A stretch of DNA of 33,829 nt from Basidiobolus meristosporus CBS 931.73 (GCA_002104905.1 MCFE01000812.1:1-33829); one strand, 5' to 3'. Shown: positions 7,001-19,829, counted from the first letter of the stretch. Program-made: numbers and translations. Notes: generated by a model not told the origin, from the sequence alone.

Positions 7001-7850
7001 TGTTAGATTAATACTGGTGTCATGGTGCAGCCGGCTTGATGATTACGTGTTAGGCAGTGCCAACGTAGTTGCCATTCATATTAGGTTACCACGGATTGGC
7101 AAAGTTCAAAGTAAATTATGGAGGTATGGGTGCTGCTATGATATCCGATTAATAGGCCCAAATGTAGTAAGAACATTACATGGATGAAATTTTCAGGCAC
7201 TCATCCACCGCAGTCTGGAAAAGAATAGATAAATTGAAGCATGAATTAATGTTGATCGCTTGGCACAGGGGATGTTCATACTTGCAGCTCCACTTTACTG
7301 TATGCTTGTTTAAAAATTAATGGTCTACAGCTGTTTCTTCCTGGTTTGTATGCTTGCTACCAGTAAAGACCTAGGCTACAAGAACACATCTTGCTGTATC
7401 TAGCTAAATTTTGGGCTTCTACTAAAAGCCTTTGCAATTTGCAGCCACTGGAATCTCAAAGAGATCTGAAGTACTATGAAGAATATGTAGTGTCATAGTG
7501 TTTGCTCAATTGACTTAGAAGAGCATATTAGAGCTTTTCATACTGATATTGCTACTGCTGCAGAATCCTACCCCAGTGCCAAATGGTTCTGTCTAAAGTT
7601 TGTGACTGTCAGTGATATGAAAATTTCAAAGTACAATATTATAAAGATATAAATAGTTCAATATTGCTGAATATATTGCAGCTGCAAGCAGTCTCTACAG
7701 AAAGTAAACCTTGAGTTCAAGAGTTGAGCTCAATATAAGCCTTTTCTCTATATTCCTTTTACTTCATTTTGTTGATATTAGGTATCTGATCAAGAATAGG
7801 TTAATTCTTTGGGGGAGGGACCAACATGGATGTGACCACTCTAACCCTCT
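7000..7850. other. Boundary zone, no gene recognised
   Basis: CpG dinucleotides are present up to about 7260 and then almost vanish for more than 2 kb. The stretch is AT-rich and non-coding in appearance, with only a short plus-strand open frame at 7711-8004 that has no recognisable domain. It probably consists of decayed repeat sequence, but I found no copy of 7260-7850 elsewhere in the window. Confidence 0.5.
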
Positions 7851-9100
7851 GAATACTCTATTTCAATACCTTATCAAAAGTGTGATGATCCCATCAAAAG
7901 GCCATCACAAATTAAAGTCCCATGACTACAAGGTATTTATCACACTAGGACACTGTGTAAAGACTATTAAAAAGACTGCATTCCAGGTTTCACAACAAAT
8001 TTGATCAAAACTCATCATCATAAAAATACATAAGTGGCTCATAATTGGGTCTCTGCCAATTCTCTCACTTTCTGATCTCTGACATTCAACCACCTTCTAC
8101 ATTTGTATACACTGAGTGGCTTTTACCTCTTTGTCACACTCCTTTCTTCCAGACTCAATCAATGCTCTTACTTTTCATGAATACAAATTGGTTTATTTCT
8201 GTTGAAACTTCAGTTGTAACTTAGTTGCCAATTGCACTGACCTATACAAGTCCCTATACCCAATGCTAACATTAAGCCCAGCCCCACACTCAACAAGTAA
8301 CTCCATTAAAATCCATCATTCAATAAGTATCTCTGCAGTAATGCCCTTTTTCCATGACTTTATCAGGAACCATACCACATTATGGCATTGTACATTTACT
8401 AGTACCCATAAGTCCTGGTCTTCAGCTGTCACTGCAAGGTCTAGCACCTCATCTGCCAGTCTTTGCAATAAATCCTTGCAATATTCCAGTGCATTTTCTT
8501 GAGCACTGTGCTTGAGGAAGTGCTGTAACCTCATGGTGTGCCTATTACTGTTCCACAATTCCACTGTAGGTACTGCAATAGTCTTTTCAGCTCTTGATGT
8601 TGTTGCATTTTCTGTCAGTGGCATCCTCACTCTGTCTATAATGGAGGAAATGGAGGCAGTGATAGACAAATTGCCTTTCTCTGCAAGCTCATCTACCTCA
8701 CTGGAGTTTAGCTCAACTGACAGCACTTTGACCTCATGTGAAAGTAGCTGTTGTCTTCTTAGTAATTCTTCTTGGCTATTATGGGCCTCAACCTGTTCTG
8801 GGTTAATGCTGTTGATTGGTGAGAACTGCAGTTTTTCTCATGCTTCTCTGTCTCTGGCCTGGTGAGAATTTCTTCTCTTTGCCATTACCTTTATCACTGC
8901 CAGGTCTTTCACTGCTGCATCAACTGAGTGCTACTTATATTGTAAAACATTTTGTTCTTAATAAATGCTGCACTGGTGCATCTGCAGCTGCCTGCTTGTC
9001 CCTCAACAACACTCTTCTGGCTACCTGATGCTTCTTTGCCACTTCTATTAAGCTCTCAGCCCTGCCTATGATGGGCTCCTGGGAAAGTCATTATTGCAAT
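7850..9100 (-). mobile_element. Decayed repeat fragment, ORF2 part of the DNA-transposon-like family (copy I)
   Basis: Reads on the minus strand and is a diverged inverted copy of 11700-13060. The clearest segment, 8316-8726, encodes on the minus strand a stretch with SSEVDELAEKGN, then AQENALEYCKDLLQRLA, shared with 12089-12706. I do not recognise the protein family; the segment is acidic and probably helical. No ATG starts the open part and CpG is almost absent, so it is a relic. Confidence 0.6.
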
Positions 9101-9109
9101 CTGTAACTA

Positions 9110-10600
9110 TTGTAAGTGGATCCAATTAGCCAGGACATCTAATTGCCTTATATGACAAGAAACTTGACAGTATTTCAACAGCCTCACAGCAAGACTCTGA
9201 TGGCATTATATTGGCAGTATGGTGGCCTACAGCTGATTCTGTATAATGCTACTGTACCAATTTACCAAATGGTTTTCCCTTTTTCTACCTCCCCTTGCAC
9301 AATTCATATATTCCACTGTAGAATCACCCCTCTTTATTTGCTTACCACCTACTACCTTGGGTATTCCACATATAGCTTGAATCAAAAAATACTATGGCCT
9401 CCTGCTTACTAACCTCTACAAATGAACACACCTGCTGCATTTGACATACTTCCATCACCTCAACTTTACGGCTTTTTAGTGTGATGCTTGCAAAGTTACT
9501 ATATACCTTGTATTGCTGGTAACATATACATCATCCAAACATATGCTTGATTACCACCACTTCTGCCATGAATACCTCCTGCATACCTGCAAAGAACCTT
9601 TTGGTATTTAGTCAATATATTCCTTCTCCCTGCTTGATTCTAGTCCCCCTTATAGGTGAGTTCTGGCTCTTGTTTGTGTAAGTTCTCTACTGAATGATGT
9701 AGGAATTGGCTTGTGACTAAGAGAAATCCAGCATACCTAGATAGAATTTTCCTAATAATAATTAGTTGCTTGTTGCATCCAACCCACTTTGCATTACTTG
9801 ACTAATTACCCATGCATTGGGGCTGCTTAGCTACTTAATGCCATAGGCATAGGTGTCTCCATGTGCACATTTGTCCTCAGTATTTTCCAACTCTTCCTGG
9901 CTGTCCTGCATATACCAACTCATAACATCCATGACAGACTTGAGGGTAACATTCTTGATGAGATTGGGATATGGTAGTTCCTGCAACTTGACTTGTCATC
10001 CTATCTACCCATACATCTGCTCCATAGGAAACTCTCAAAAGGTAAAGCAAGGTCCAATATTCTCAACACAGCAAGCAAGATGGAGTAGCAAGTGGATACA
10101 TTAGCGGCAGAGATCTACATGTCCAGCTTTATGTTTATTGTATAGCTGCTCAAATCCTGTCCCAAATTCTTTGCACAAAAGGTGTAGATGCATCAAGTTG
10201 GCACTGGTGATCTGCTTATGGATAAATATTCCTACTATGTCCATATATGACTCCCAAGGCTTCCAGTGTACTTTGGTAGAAATGGCTTCAGAAGGCCACT
10301 TGAATAAATACATATCAAGCTCATTCAGTCCTTGCACTCGTAGTGTTGCATATGCATATGAATGTTGATTGGAGCCTGTGAGAAGTACTTAGAGTAGCAG
10401 ATACTCTGTGATTTCATAAGATTTCTGCTCTGATACTGTAAGATAGATGGCAGATTCAGGTTGACAAGAATCAGTGGCCAGCAGGCTGTGCTGGTAGAGT
10501 ACTTGTTTAATGAGAATCCATCAAGTGCCAAGGCAAAGGCATGGTCATATTTATGCTCAAAGTAGCCCTTGCTTCTTAGCTTTTTGTAATGTTTAACCCA
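9110..10600 (-). mobile_element. Decayed Tnp2/KDZ-like transposase fragment (copy I)
   Basis: Minus-strand relic that matches 13840-16030 (same orientation) and 17280-19660 (inverted). The best piece, 10337..10101, has EWPSEAIST-like sequence followed by an LCKEF...FEQLYNKHKA segment. Together with the other copies it gives a pattern of F...FE.LY, then IH.LLHL..CVENIGP, then a FP.EQM.G segment. This order resembles the C-terminal part of Tnp2/KDZ-type transposases of basidiomycete DNA transposons, recalled rather than searched. Stops and frame changes are frequent. It is followed on the same strand by the ORF2 fragment at 9100..7850. Confidence 0.5.
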
Positions 10601-11414
10601 ACCCCCCTATAACACCATTTCCCCTTTTGTTTGACTCACTGACAAATATATGCTGCCAAAAAATTTAGCAAAGTTGTCTGGTTCTCAACCAAACCTAACT
10701 ACTGACAACAGCAGAAAAACGGCTGGACAACAGCTTGCATTAGCATTCAGTGCAACAAGCAGGGCTATAACCAAAATAGGCCCTATGGACAGTGTGCCCA
10801 CTGAAGGGAATTATGTGGATTTCTCAGGCTCTCAGTCAAGTATACAATTGGGAATCCCTGCTGAGCTGCAAGCTGACCATATTGCTGAGGCAGATGAGAA
10901 TGTAGCATAAGCAGTACCTTCAGTCAAAGACCAGCAAGTGGCCATCATAATATCACCACCACCTGTATTAGCAAGTATGTTGTTGGCTCATACCAAAGTA
11001 TTCATGAGGCAATTAGGTGCAGTGGCTAATAGGTCAAACGCAATGGCCCAGAGAAATCAGGAAATAGTCCAGAAACAGGATGTGCAGATAAATGGTGCAG
11101 AGCAATCACTATCCCTGGTAGAGAAAGCAGTATCTTTGCTGCAAAGAAGGAACTCAAGTAGCTCAATGTCACAGACAAGAATCAAGCCATTTCCCAATGT
11201 AGCAGCAGAGGAACACCATACAGTCTTCAAAGCACAACAACAGTGTCTAAAGATAAAGCCCACAGAGAAATGTATCACAGAATGGGAGGGAGAAAATATA
11301 TTGTTTATACCAAAACCTAAAAATCAAAAGATATATAAGATCCTTGATGCCATTGAGTACAATGATGAAGAGTGGGCTGATATTCAAAAGGTCATTAGAA
11401 ATCTAGCACACTAA
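10590..11414 (+). pseudogene. Unrecognised repeat ORF (S/M part), one in-frame stop
   Basis: A single frame runs from ATG 10650 to 11414 with one TAA at 10908-10910, giving about 254 codons. The predicted protein is polar, with a Pro-rich SPPP turn, a Gln-rich probably coiled segment (NAMAQRNQEIVQKQ) and an acidic end. Its first part recurs at 16890-17215 (+) and its second part at 13075-13760 (-), so it belongs to a repeat family and is not a host gene. In the minus copy it follows the transposase-like part directly, suggesting both belong to one element. The function is unknown. Confidence 0.55.
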
Positions 11415-13060
11415 CACCTTAAGGCTGGCATACCATAGGACCATCAGTAACTCAAGGCCAAGCAGAATGAGCTTGACTTGCTCTGTGAGCATTATCCTGA
11501 ATTCACACAAGCAAATGGATTTTGGGCCAGCATTGGTATGCCAAGAAAGTATCTCAAGAATAGCAGAAACTATCAAAGGCACAAGAACAAGTGTGCAATG
11601 GCCACAAACCAGCAGCTTCCTCAAGAGCCCATTACAAGCAGGGCCAAAAGCTCCAAACAAGCATCAGAGTGGCATCAGGTACCAGGAAGAGTGCCAAAAA
11701 GGGAAAAGCAGGCAGACACATAGGCACCAGCACAGCATTTACCAAGGAAAGAGTGTAGTTCAACTCAAGAAGCACTCAGTCAAAGTAGTAGTGAGGAACC
11801 TGGCAGAGATGAAAACAAGTGGCTACCCCAGGATCCCATCACAGCATGGGCTGAGTGCTTGAAACTAGCAGAGAAGAAGTGTCAGGTTGCCTGCAGAGTG
11901 CCAGCAAGGGACAAGTAGGCCAAAACAGATACATCAGAGCAGCATTTATCAAGGATAAAATGTAGTTCAATATAAGAAGCCCTCAGACAAAGTAGCTGTG
12001 AAAGACCTGGCAGTGATAAAGGAAAAGGTAAAGGGGAAAATGTCTACCCAAGCCAGAGACAGGGAAGTGTGAGAAGAAGCTGTAGTTCTTGCTAATCAAC
12101 ATCATATGCCTGGAACAGACTAAATCCTATCAAAGCCAAGAAGAATTACCAACAAGAAAAGAGCTGTTTTCACAAGAGTTGGAAGTGCAGCCAGTTGATC
12201 TACACTGCAGTGAGGTAGATGAGCTTGCAGAGAAAGGAAATATGTCTACTACAGCCTCTATGTCCTCCATTGCTGAAAGAGTGGAGATACCACTGACAGA
12301 CAAAGTAACAATATCAAGAACCCAAAAGGTTATCATGATGCCTTTGGTGGATTTTTGGAACATTAATAGGTGCACCAAGAGGTTGCAGCACTTCTTCAAG
12401 AGCAGTGCTCAAGAAAATGCACTTGAATATTGCAAGGATTTATTGCAAAGACTGGCAGAAGAGGAGCTAGACCTTGCAATGCCAGCTGAAGACCAGGATG
12501 TATGGGAACAAGTGAATGGACAATGGCATAAAGCCACAGGGTTCCTGCCAAAATTGTGGAAACAGAGCATTACAGCAGAAATACTTATTGAGTGGTGGAT
12601 TTTAATAGAGTTACTGATTGAGTGTGGGGTTGGGCTTAGTAGCAGTGTAGGGTATAGTATAGAGGCTTGTAAAGGTCAATACAATTGTCAATTGAGGTAC
12701 CACTGAAGTTTCAAAGGAAACTAATCAATTTGTATGCATGAAAAGTAAGAGAAGCAGAAAAGTAAGAGCATTGATTGAGTCAGGAAGCAAGGAGTGTGAA
12801 AAAGAGGCAATAGCAAATCAATGAACACAAATGCAGGAGGTGATGGAGTGTCTGGGAACAGAAAGTGAGAAAACTGGCAGATAACCAATCAAGAGCTACT
12901 TTTGTATCATTGTGATGAAAAATTTTTAATAAGTTTTTGATGATATCTGGCATACAATTATTTTTTGACAGTCTTTGTATGGTGTCCTGATGGAATCAAT
13001 ACCTCTTAGTCACAGGACTTAAAATTTGTGACAGCCTTTTGGTAGGATTATTACAATAAT
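11415..13060 (+). mobile_element. Decayed repeat fragment, S/M end and ORF2 part (copy II)
   Basis: Continues from the preceding ORF with the segment containing ANGFWASIGMP (around 11508-11543), also present in the minus copy near 13080. The region 11700-13060 is the inverted partner of 7850-9100. The longest frame, 12089-12706, contains SEVDELAEKGN and AQENALEYCKDLLQRLA and starts without an ATG. Frames shift between 11478 and 12089, so the whole is a relic. The family is not recognised. Confidence 0.55.
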
Positions 13061-13074
13061 TTTTCATAGGGTAA

Positions 13075-13760
13075 TGCTGGCCCAAAATCCATTTGCTTGC
13101 TTGAATACAGGCTAATGCTAATGGGACAGATAAGTGCATTCTGCTTGGCCTAGAGTTCCTAATGGCCCCATTGTATACAAGCCTTAAGGCAGTGCCATGC
13201 TAGACTTCTTAGAGCCTCTTGACTACTCGCCCACACTTTATCTTTACCCACAACAGCTTTACCATTCTTCAATGTCTTCTGATTTTCAGGCTTGGGTATA
13301 GAAATTACAGTCTTTACTTTGCAAGCTGTAATAGGTTTCTTTGTGTTCTTTATCTCTGGGCAGTGTTATTGTACTTTAAAGACCTTACAGTGCCCCTCTG
13401 CTGGTATATAGTGAGATGTCTCAATACCTGGTTGTGATTTTGGGCTAATTGGGTTTCTTCATTGCACAAAGATACTGCATTCTCTACCTAGGATTTTGAT
13501 TGTGCTACACAAAGTATTTGCTCATCCTATCTCTGGACTATTTCCTAATTTCCCTGGGCCATTGCATTTATGTTATTAGCCCTTGCACCTACTTGCCTAA
13601 TTAATGATTTGGTATGATCTGACAATATACCTGCAAATGCTGGTGGTGGATATGTTATAATAGTCATTTGCCAGCCTTCCTCCAGAGGTACTGAGTCTGC
13701 TGAGTACTCATCTGCCGGAGTAATTTGGTTAGCTTGAAACATCACAAATGCTCTCAATTG
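13075..13760 (-). mobile_element. Inverted S/M fragment (copy III)
   Basis: Minus-strand copy of about 10850-11545. The part at 13757..13545 reads PPPAFAG then HTKSLIRQVGA and NAMAQ, matching PPPVLAS, HTKVFMRQLGA and NAMAQ at 10950-11060. It then decays with many stops. It abuts the end of the plus-strand ORF2 fragment at about 13060, a breakpoint between two opposite copies. Confidence 0.55.
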
Positions 13761-13839
13761 ACAACCTGATTAAGAGCCTGAGGAGTATGGTACCTAATTG
13801 CCACATTAATGCCTTGATAAAGTAACAACCTGACAGTCT

Positions 13840-16030
13840 TTCAGTGGTTTATCAACAGGAATTGCATGGCATTCAGAAGGTCTTGATGTGCTCTTCATTT
13901 ATTTGAGCAGACTTAGCTGGCCAGTGCATCCAATTGCCTTACGTGGCAAGAAACCTGATAGTGAACTGACAGCTGCATTGCCAACCACTGCTGGCATCAT
14001 CACAGCAGTACAGTAGTCTACAGATAGCTCTGTATAATGTAACTGTACCAATATATCATATGATATTTTCTTTTTCCACTTCCCCTTGCACCATTCATAA
14101 ATTCCACTGCAGAATCACCCCTCGTTGTTTGCCTTCCTACTACTACTTTAGGTATTTCACGTATAGTCCAAATAAAGAAAAAATATGGTCTCTTGCTTAC
14201 TAACCTCTAAATACACCCTCACCTGCTGCAATTTACACACTTCTATAACCTCAACTTCACAACTTTTTAATCTGATTCTTTAAAGTTGCCATATACCTTG
14301 TATTGCTAGTAACATATACATCTTGCAAGAATATGCATGATTGCTACCACTTTAGCCACAAATACCTACTGAATATATGCAAAGAGCTTCTTGGTATTTA
14401 ACCAATATATTCCTTCTCCCAGCTGAATTCCAGTCCACCTTATATATGTGCTCCAGCTCTTGTTTGTTTGAGCTCCTTATTTATAGGTGTAGAAATTGGC
14501 ATGTGAACAGGGGCAACTGGCACAATTTGGTAAAGTTGTCCTAAGAAAAATTAGTTGCTTGTTGTGCCTGACCCATCTTTGCATTACCTAACTGATTACC
14601 CACATATTGGGGCTGCTTAGATTCTTAAAGCCAAAGGCATCAGTGTCTCCAGGCGTACATTTGTCCTCAGAATTTTCCAACTCTTCATGGCTATCCTCCT
14701 TGTGCCGACTCATCATATCCATGATGGACTTGAAGGTAATATTCTTAATCAGATTGCAATATAGTAGTACCTGCAACTTGACTATTCTTCCTATCTTGCC
14801 ACACATCCATTTCATTGGAAACTACCAAAAGTGAAGCATTGCCCAATATTTTCTACACACCAAGAAAGATGGAGTAGAGAATGGATACAGTAGTAGCAGA
14901 CAGCTTTGCATTCAGCTTTATACTTGGAGTATAGCCACTCATATTTCATTACAAATGCCCTGCATAAAAGCTGCAGATGCATCAAATTGACATTGGTGAT
15001 CCACATCTGAATAAATGCTCCTACAATATCCCCATGAGACTCCTAATGCTTCCAATATACTCTTGGTAGAAATAGCTTCAGAAGATCACTGGAACAAATA
15101 CATATCCATATCATCCAGTGCTTGCATTTGTATTATCAACTACCGGTATGAATATGGATTGGAGCTTGTAGGAAGTACTTTGGGTAGTTGATACTCTGTA
15201 ATATCTTGCCAATTCTTTCAGATTTCTCCTGTATCTCAGAGGGATAGTTCAGCCTGAAAAGCCCCATGTATAACTTGATCATTGGTATGGAAATTTTTAT
15301 GAACAGCAAATGTATTGCTCCCAGTGGAAAGCTTTTGCTCCAGCAGATACCTGCTATCTTAAATATCTGTGGTTTCCAATTAATTACATATTCCAGCCAA
15401 TGCTTATAGCTTGACAACTTTGTTGGAATTGCGTGCTGGCTTCTATGCATTCCCTCTGTGGGAGTATGATGTACTTAGTGCTGGTGTTTAGATAATAATA
15501 ATATGTGTAAGTTATGGAGTAAATTCCCTGGATTGCACACATTTGACTGCAATACTGTCCATTGTGCCCAGAAAAGCCAGCTATCTTGCTGATAGCTGGA
15601 GCATCTCAAATGCAGATAATAATAGCTCTTTGATATTATGGCCATTTAGTGGTGTCCTGCTGGAAAGCATACAAAATTCATACAGCAACAAAAACAGGTA
15701 GCCATCCAGGTTGGATGGTGATTGTGGCCCAGATACCAGTGAGACTACCATTATATTTCTGCTCTGATACTGTAAGATAGGCAGCAGATTAAGGTTGAGA
15801 AGAATCAGTTACCAGCAGGATTTGCAGGTAGAGTACTTTTTCCATAGGAATCCATCAAGTGCCAAGGCAAAGGTATAATCTTACATAACTTCAAAGTTCC
15901 CCTTGCTTCTTAGTTGTTTGCAATATTTGACATCAACTAAATTGGAAATGCTAGTGTTTAATTGATACTGAGTGCAATACTTCATAGCTTTAAAGTATTT
16001 GTTGGACTGCTTAAGCTTCTTTCAGTGGGG
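13840..16030 (-). mobile_element. Decayed Tnp2/KDZ-like transposase (copy III)
   Basis: Minus-strand relic of about 2.2 kb, the longest transposase-like copy. In coding order, 15450..15136 carries an AIHLLF...IPMIKLYMGLF segment resembling the DxMHLxFxN region of Tnp2/KDZ transposases, then NYPSEIQEKSERIGKIL. Next, 15006..14812 carries LYSKYKAE and IHSLLHLSWCVENIG, and 14815..14588 carries MKWMCGKIGR and NLIKNITFKSIMDMM. It is inverted relative to 17280-19660. Stops and frameshifts throughout rule out a working enzyme. The family call is by pattern memory. Confidence 0.5.
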
Positions 16031-16890
16031 TATTACTAGAATATAAATGGAGTGAACAATGTTTTCCTCCAGTGATGGTGGATTCCTTACAAGTTAGACA
16101 CCGTACAATGGTGGCATTTTTTGATGTGAATGCTATGTAACTGTTAGCACACACATGTATCAGGATGGTCTTGGGGTCCTATGTTCCAAGCCACATGATG
16201 GTTGTTCATTTGTACCATATACATGGTAAGTTGCATCCTGGAATTTTTTTTGGCAGGAAGAGTATTAAGTCCTTGAAGCCCCTATGACTGATATTTGTGG
16301 AATCATGCCACCTCTCTAGCTACAACATCACATGATTTGTAAGGAGATGGAATACAGGGCTCACTTGGCAACATAAAATATCCTTGTCATATTTTTCATA
16401 GGTGTTGTCTCATTGCATATATGGATTTGGCCAGGATCATGCAGGGTGATGCTTTTGGGGTAGATGTGCTAATGCCTAAAAGCATCAGAAGCTCATCTTA
16501 CTCAGTTTGCGCAAGATAACAAGTAAAGCTAGGTGCTAATACAGAGGTATTAGGTGGTTGCCAAGATATTGCTAGTCTAGTAGTGACTGCTCAGCTGTCA
16601 GATATAACTTGTGTGGCAAAACACTGTCTGTGATCCTTGCAATACTTTCTATGCTCTCACCATGCTTCATGGTGGTGAGCCTTGTAACAATAGTCAAACA
16701 GTTCCTTCTCTCTTCTCTTACAGCATTGAATCAAAGTAGTATTCTCCACGGTGAAAGCAGTTGGACACTTGAAAGCATAAAGCCATCACATCATTTTTTG
16801 TCAATACTCATGTGTATTTAAGACTGTCTTGTATATGAGATGTTGCACCTACATGAATGTAAAATTCAATGATGACCCACCATAGTGAGC
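16031..16890. other. Spacer between the two arms of the large inverted repeat, nothing recognised
   Basis: AT-rich, CpG-poor, without a long open frame that I can support. It could be the 5' part of the minus-strand transposase-like element, but no second copy in the window confirms this. Confidence 0.45.
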
Positions 16891-17215
16891 ATTATATATA
16901 ATGTTGTGGCACCACATACACACTTACATGAAACACTATTTCCCCTTTGGCTTGATTTGCTTCCAGACATATGCTGCCAAAAAATAAAGTAAAGTAATAT
17001 GGCTCCCCATCAAGCCCCTCTATTGATGGTAGTAGAGGAATGCATGGACAACAGCTTGCTTTGACATACAGTGCAACAAGTAGGGCTATGTTCAAAAAAG
17101 ACCATGTTGACAGTGTGCCCACTGAAGGTAATAATCTGGACTCTTCAGGCTCTTGGTCAACAATGCATATGAGAGTCTTGGCAGAGCAGCAAGCTGACCA
17201 TAATGCTCAGGCAGG
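16890..17215 (+). mobile_element. S fragment of the repeat ORF (copy IV)
   Basis: Matches 10600-10910: both share TATGCTGCCAAAAAAT, GGACAACAGCTTGC and GACAGTGTGCCCACTGAAGG in order. The translated pieces GQQLAL, ATSRA and DSVPTEGN are conserved. It breaks off near 17215 and is followed within about 70 bp by transposase-like sequence. Confidence 0.6.
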
Positions 17216-17279
17216 ATATCATTGGAGGAAGATATTGTTCATACTGCAGACATATTCCACAAATATTCCATCTGCAAAA

Positions 17280-19660
17280 GTCCATGCATCCAGCAAATAT
17301 TATGCATCTATAAAGTACTGCACTCAGTATCCATTAAGAACCAGCATTTCTGTAATATTTGATGTCAAATATTGCAAATAACTAAGAAGTAAGGGCTACT
17401 TTAAAGGTATTAATGCCTATGTCTTTGCCTTGACACTTGGTAGATTCTGGTTTAGCCAACCTGCAAATCCTGCTGGCCACTGATTCTTATCAACCTCAAT
17501 ATGCCTCCTAACTTATGCTATTGGAGCAGTAATCTTATGGCAGTCTTACTTGTATCTGAGCCTAAGTCACTGTCCAACCAGGACAGCTACCTGTATCTAT
17601 TGCTGGACAGGTTTTTTGTGCTTTCCAGTGGGATACCACTCAATAGCAGTCATATAAAAGCACAAATTATTATCAGCATTAGAGATACTCCAGCCATCAG
17701 CAAGATAGCTGGCTTTTCTGGGCACAATCAACAGTGTTGCTGTCTAATGTTTGAGATCTAGTGAACTTACTCCATAATTCACCCATGTGATTATAATCCA
17801 AACACAGCACCAAGAACATCATCATCTCACAGAGGGAACATATGGAAGTCAGCACGCAATTGCAGCAAATTTGGCAAGCAATAAGCCATTAACCAGAATA
17901 TGGAATAAGTTGCAAACCAGAAATACTTAAGATACAGGGTAAATGTTGGAGTAAACACTCTCCACTGGGAGCAATGCATTTGCTTTTCAACAATAGTCCT
18001 ATATTAATGACCAAGTTGCACATGGGGCATTTTAAGCTCATGAGCCCTTTGACATACCGGAGAACTTTGAAAGAATTGGCAAGATACTAAAAGCTGTATA
18101 TGACCCAAAGTACCTCAAATGGGCTCCAATCAATACCTGCATGCATATGCAACTATACAACTGCAAGGACTGATGCACATGATATGTATTTATTTGAGTG
18201 GCCTTCAGAAGCCATTTCTACCAAGAGTACATTGGAACCATTGGAAGTCATTTGTTGTCATTTTATGAATATTTATCCAAAAGTGGATAACTAATAGACT
18301 TGTTCCATCATTCCAGCTGATCATAGTGCCCAATAGTGCCATAGCATGCCAGATAGTGCCTGATCATGTCACAGAGTGCCAGATGGTGCCACAGAGTGCC
18401 AATTTGGGATCAAAATTGACATGCATATGACCCTAAAATGTCAAATCAATAACAAAATATACAGCACTTTCTGGCACTATGATCAATGGCACAATGGAGC
18501 AAGTCTAATAACAACTTGATGCATCTATAGCTTTCTTGCAAGGAGCTTGTGATGGTATTAGGGCAGCTACACTACAAGCATAAAGCTGAATATGTAGATC
18601 TTGGGGGCTACTCTATCCATACTGTACTCCATCTTACTTGGTGTGTGGAAAATATTGGGCTGGGCTTTACCTTTCAGGAGTTCCCTATTGAGCAGATGTG
18701 CAAGGAAAAAGGAAGACAAGTTAAGTTGCAGGTGCTACACTACCCCAATCTCATCCAGAATATTACCTTCAAGTCTGTCATGGATGTGGTGTGTTAGCAC
18801 ATGAAGGACGGCCAGGAAAAGCTGGAAAGTACTAAGGACAGATGTGCACATGGAGACACCTGTGCCTTTAGCATCAAGAAGCAAAGCCGCAAAATGCATG
18901 GGTAGTTGGTTAAATAGTGCAAAGTTGGGTTGGGTGCAAGAAGTAACTAATTTCTATTGGGACAACTTACTAAAGTATGCCAGGTTTCTCTTGGTTACAA
19001 CCCGGCTTCTTCACCATTCAATACAGAATTCACACAAACAAAGGCTAGAGCACACCTAAAATGAGAACTTGAATCCTGCGGGGAGAGGGATTATGTTTGT
19101 TACATACTAAAAAGTTCTTTGCAGATACTCCAAGGATATTCTTAGCAAATGTAGTGACAACCAAGCATATGCTAGCAAGATGTACTTTTTACCAGCAATG
19201 CATGGTGTATGGGACTCTGCAGGTATCACACTAAATAGACATGAAGTTGAGGTGAAAGCAGCATGTCACTTGCAACAGGTGTGCCTGTACTTAGAGGTTA
19301 GTAAGCAGGAGGCCATAGTTTTATTTATTCAAACTATGTTGAATGCCCACAGTGGTAGTGGGTAAGCAAATACAGATGAGTGACTCTGCAGTGGAATATT
19401 TAAATGGTGCAAGGGGAGGTACAAAAAGAAGATACCATTTGGTAAATTGGTACAGTAGCATTATATAGAATTAGCAGTGGGCTGCCATACAGCATTATAA
19501 TGCCAGCAAAGGCCTACAATGAGGTTGTTAGAATACCATCAACTTTCTTGGCATATAAGGCAACTGGATGTATTGGCTGGTTAAGTCCACTGAAATGAAT
19601 GTGAGCACATCAAGACTGTTAGAATGCCATGCAAATATTATCAAAAGAATTCTCAGACAC
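17280..19660 (+). mobile_element. Decayed Tnp2/KDZ-like transposase (copy IV)
   Basis: Plus-strand inverted partner of 13840-16030. The segment at about 18042-18170 encodes IPENFERIGKIL, and 18549-18797 encodes LHYKHKAEYVD, IHTVLHLTWCVENIG, FPIEQMCKEKGR and NLIQNITFKSVMDV. A 211-bp inverted-repeat element has inserted at 18296-18506. The 3' third (19180-19660) matches 9150-9450 and 13850-14240 in reverse. No working gene remains. Confidence 0.5.
18296..18506. mobile_element. 211-bp non-autonomous inverted-repeat element
   Basis: Bounded by terminal inverted repeats of about 35 bp that begin AGACTTG, then (T or C)TCCAT, and end TGATCATAGTGCC. It is flanked by the 3-bp direct duplication AAT at 18293-18295 and 18507-18509. 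The left half holds several AGTGCC motifs, possibly transposase-binding sites. The tips match the larger foldback element at 21806-22539, so both probably use the same transposase. There is no coding capacity. Confidence 0.75.
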
Positions 19661-19829
19661 TCACAAGTTTTGTACTTTATTTAGCAGTAAAATCAGCAAA
19701 TACCACTACTATCCCATCTTAAGAATGTGTGGAGTTTCAATGATTCCTAGCTGATGGCACTATGATAGATTCATTGTGGGATCCTGACTGCAGATCTGTG
19801 TTGGATCCTCCTGCGGGAACAAATTGCTT

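Noticed and set aside
7711-8004. 97-codon plus-strand frame as a small gene
   Set aside because: It has no recognisable domain or promoter, lies in CpG-depleted relic sequence and overlaps the edge of a decayed inverted repeat.
18300-18420. Regular AGTGCC repeats resembling a CRISPR-like or satellite array
   Set aside because: Units are only 6-8 bp at uneven spacing and lie inside an element with inverted ends and an AAT duplication; they are better read as subterminal motifs.
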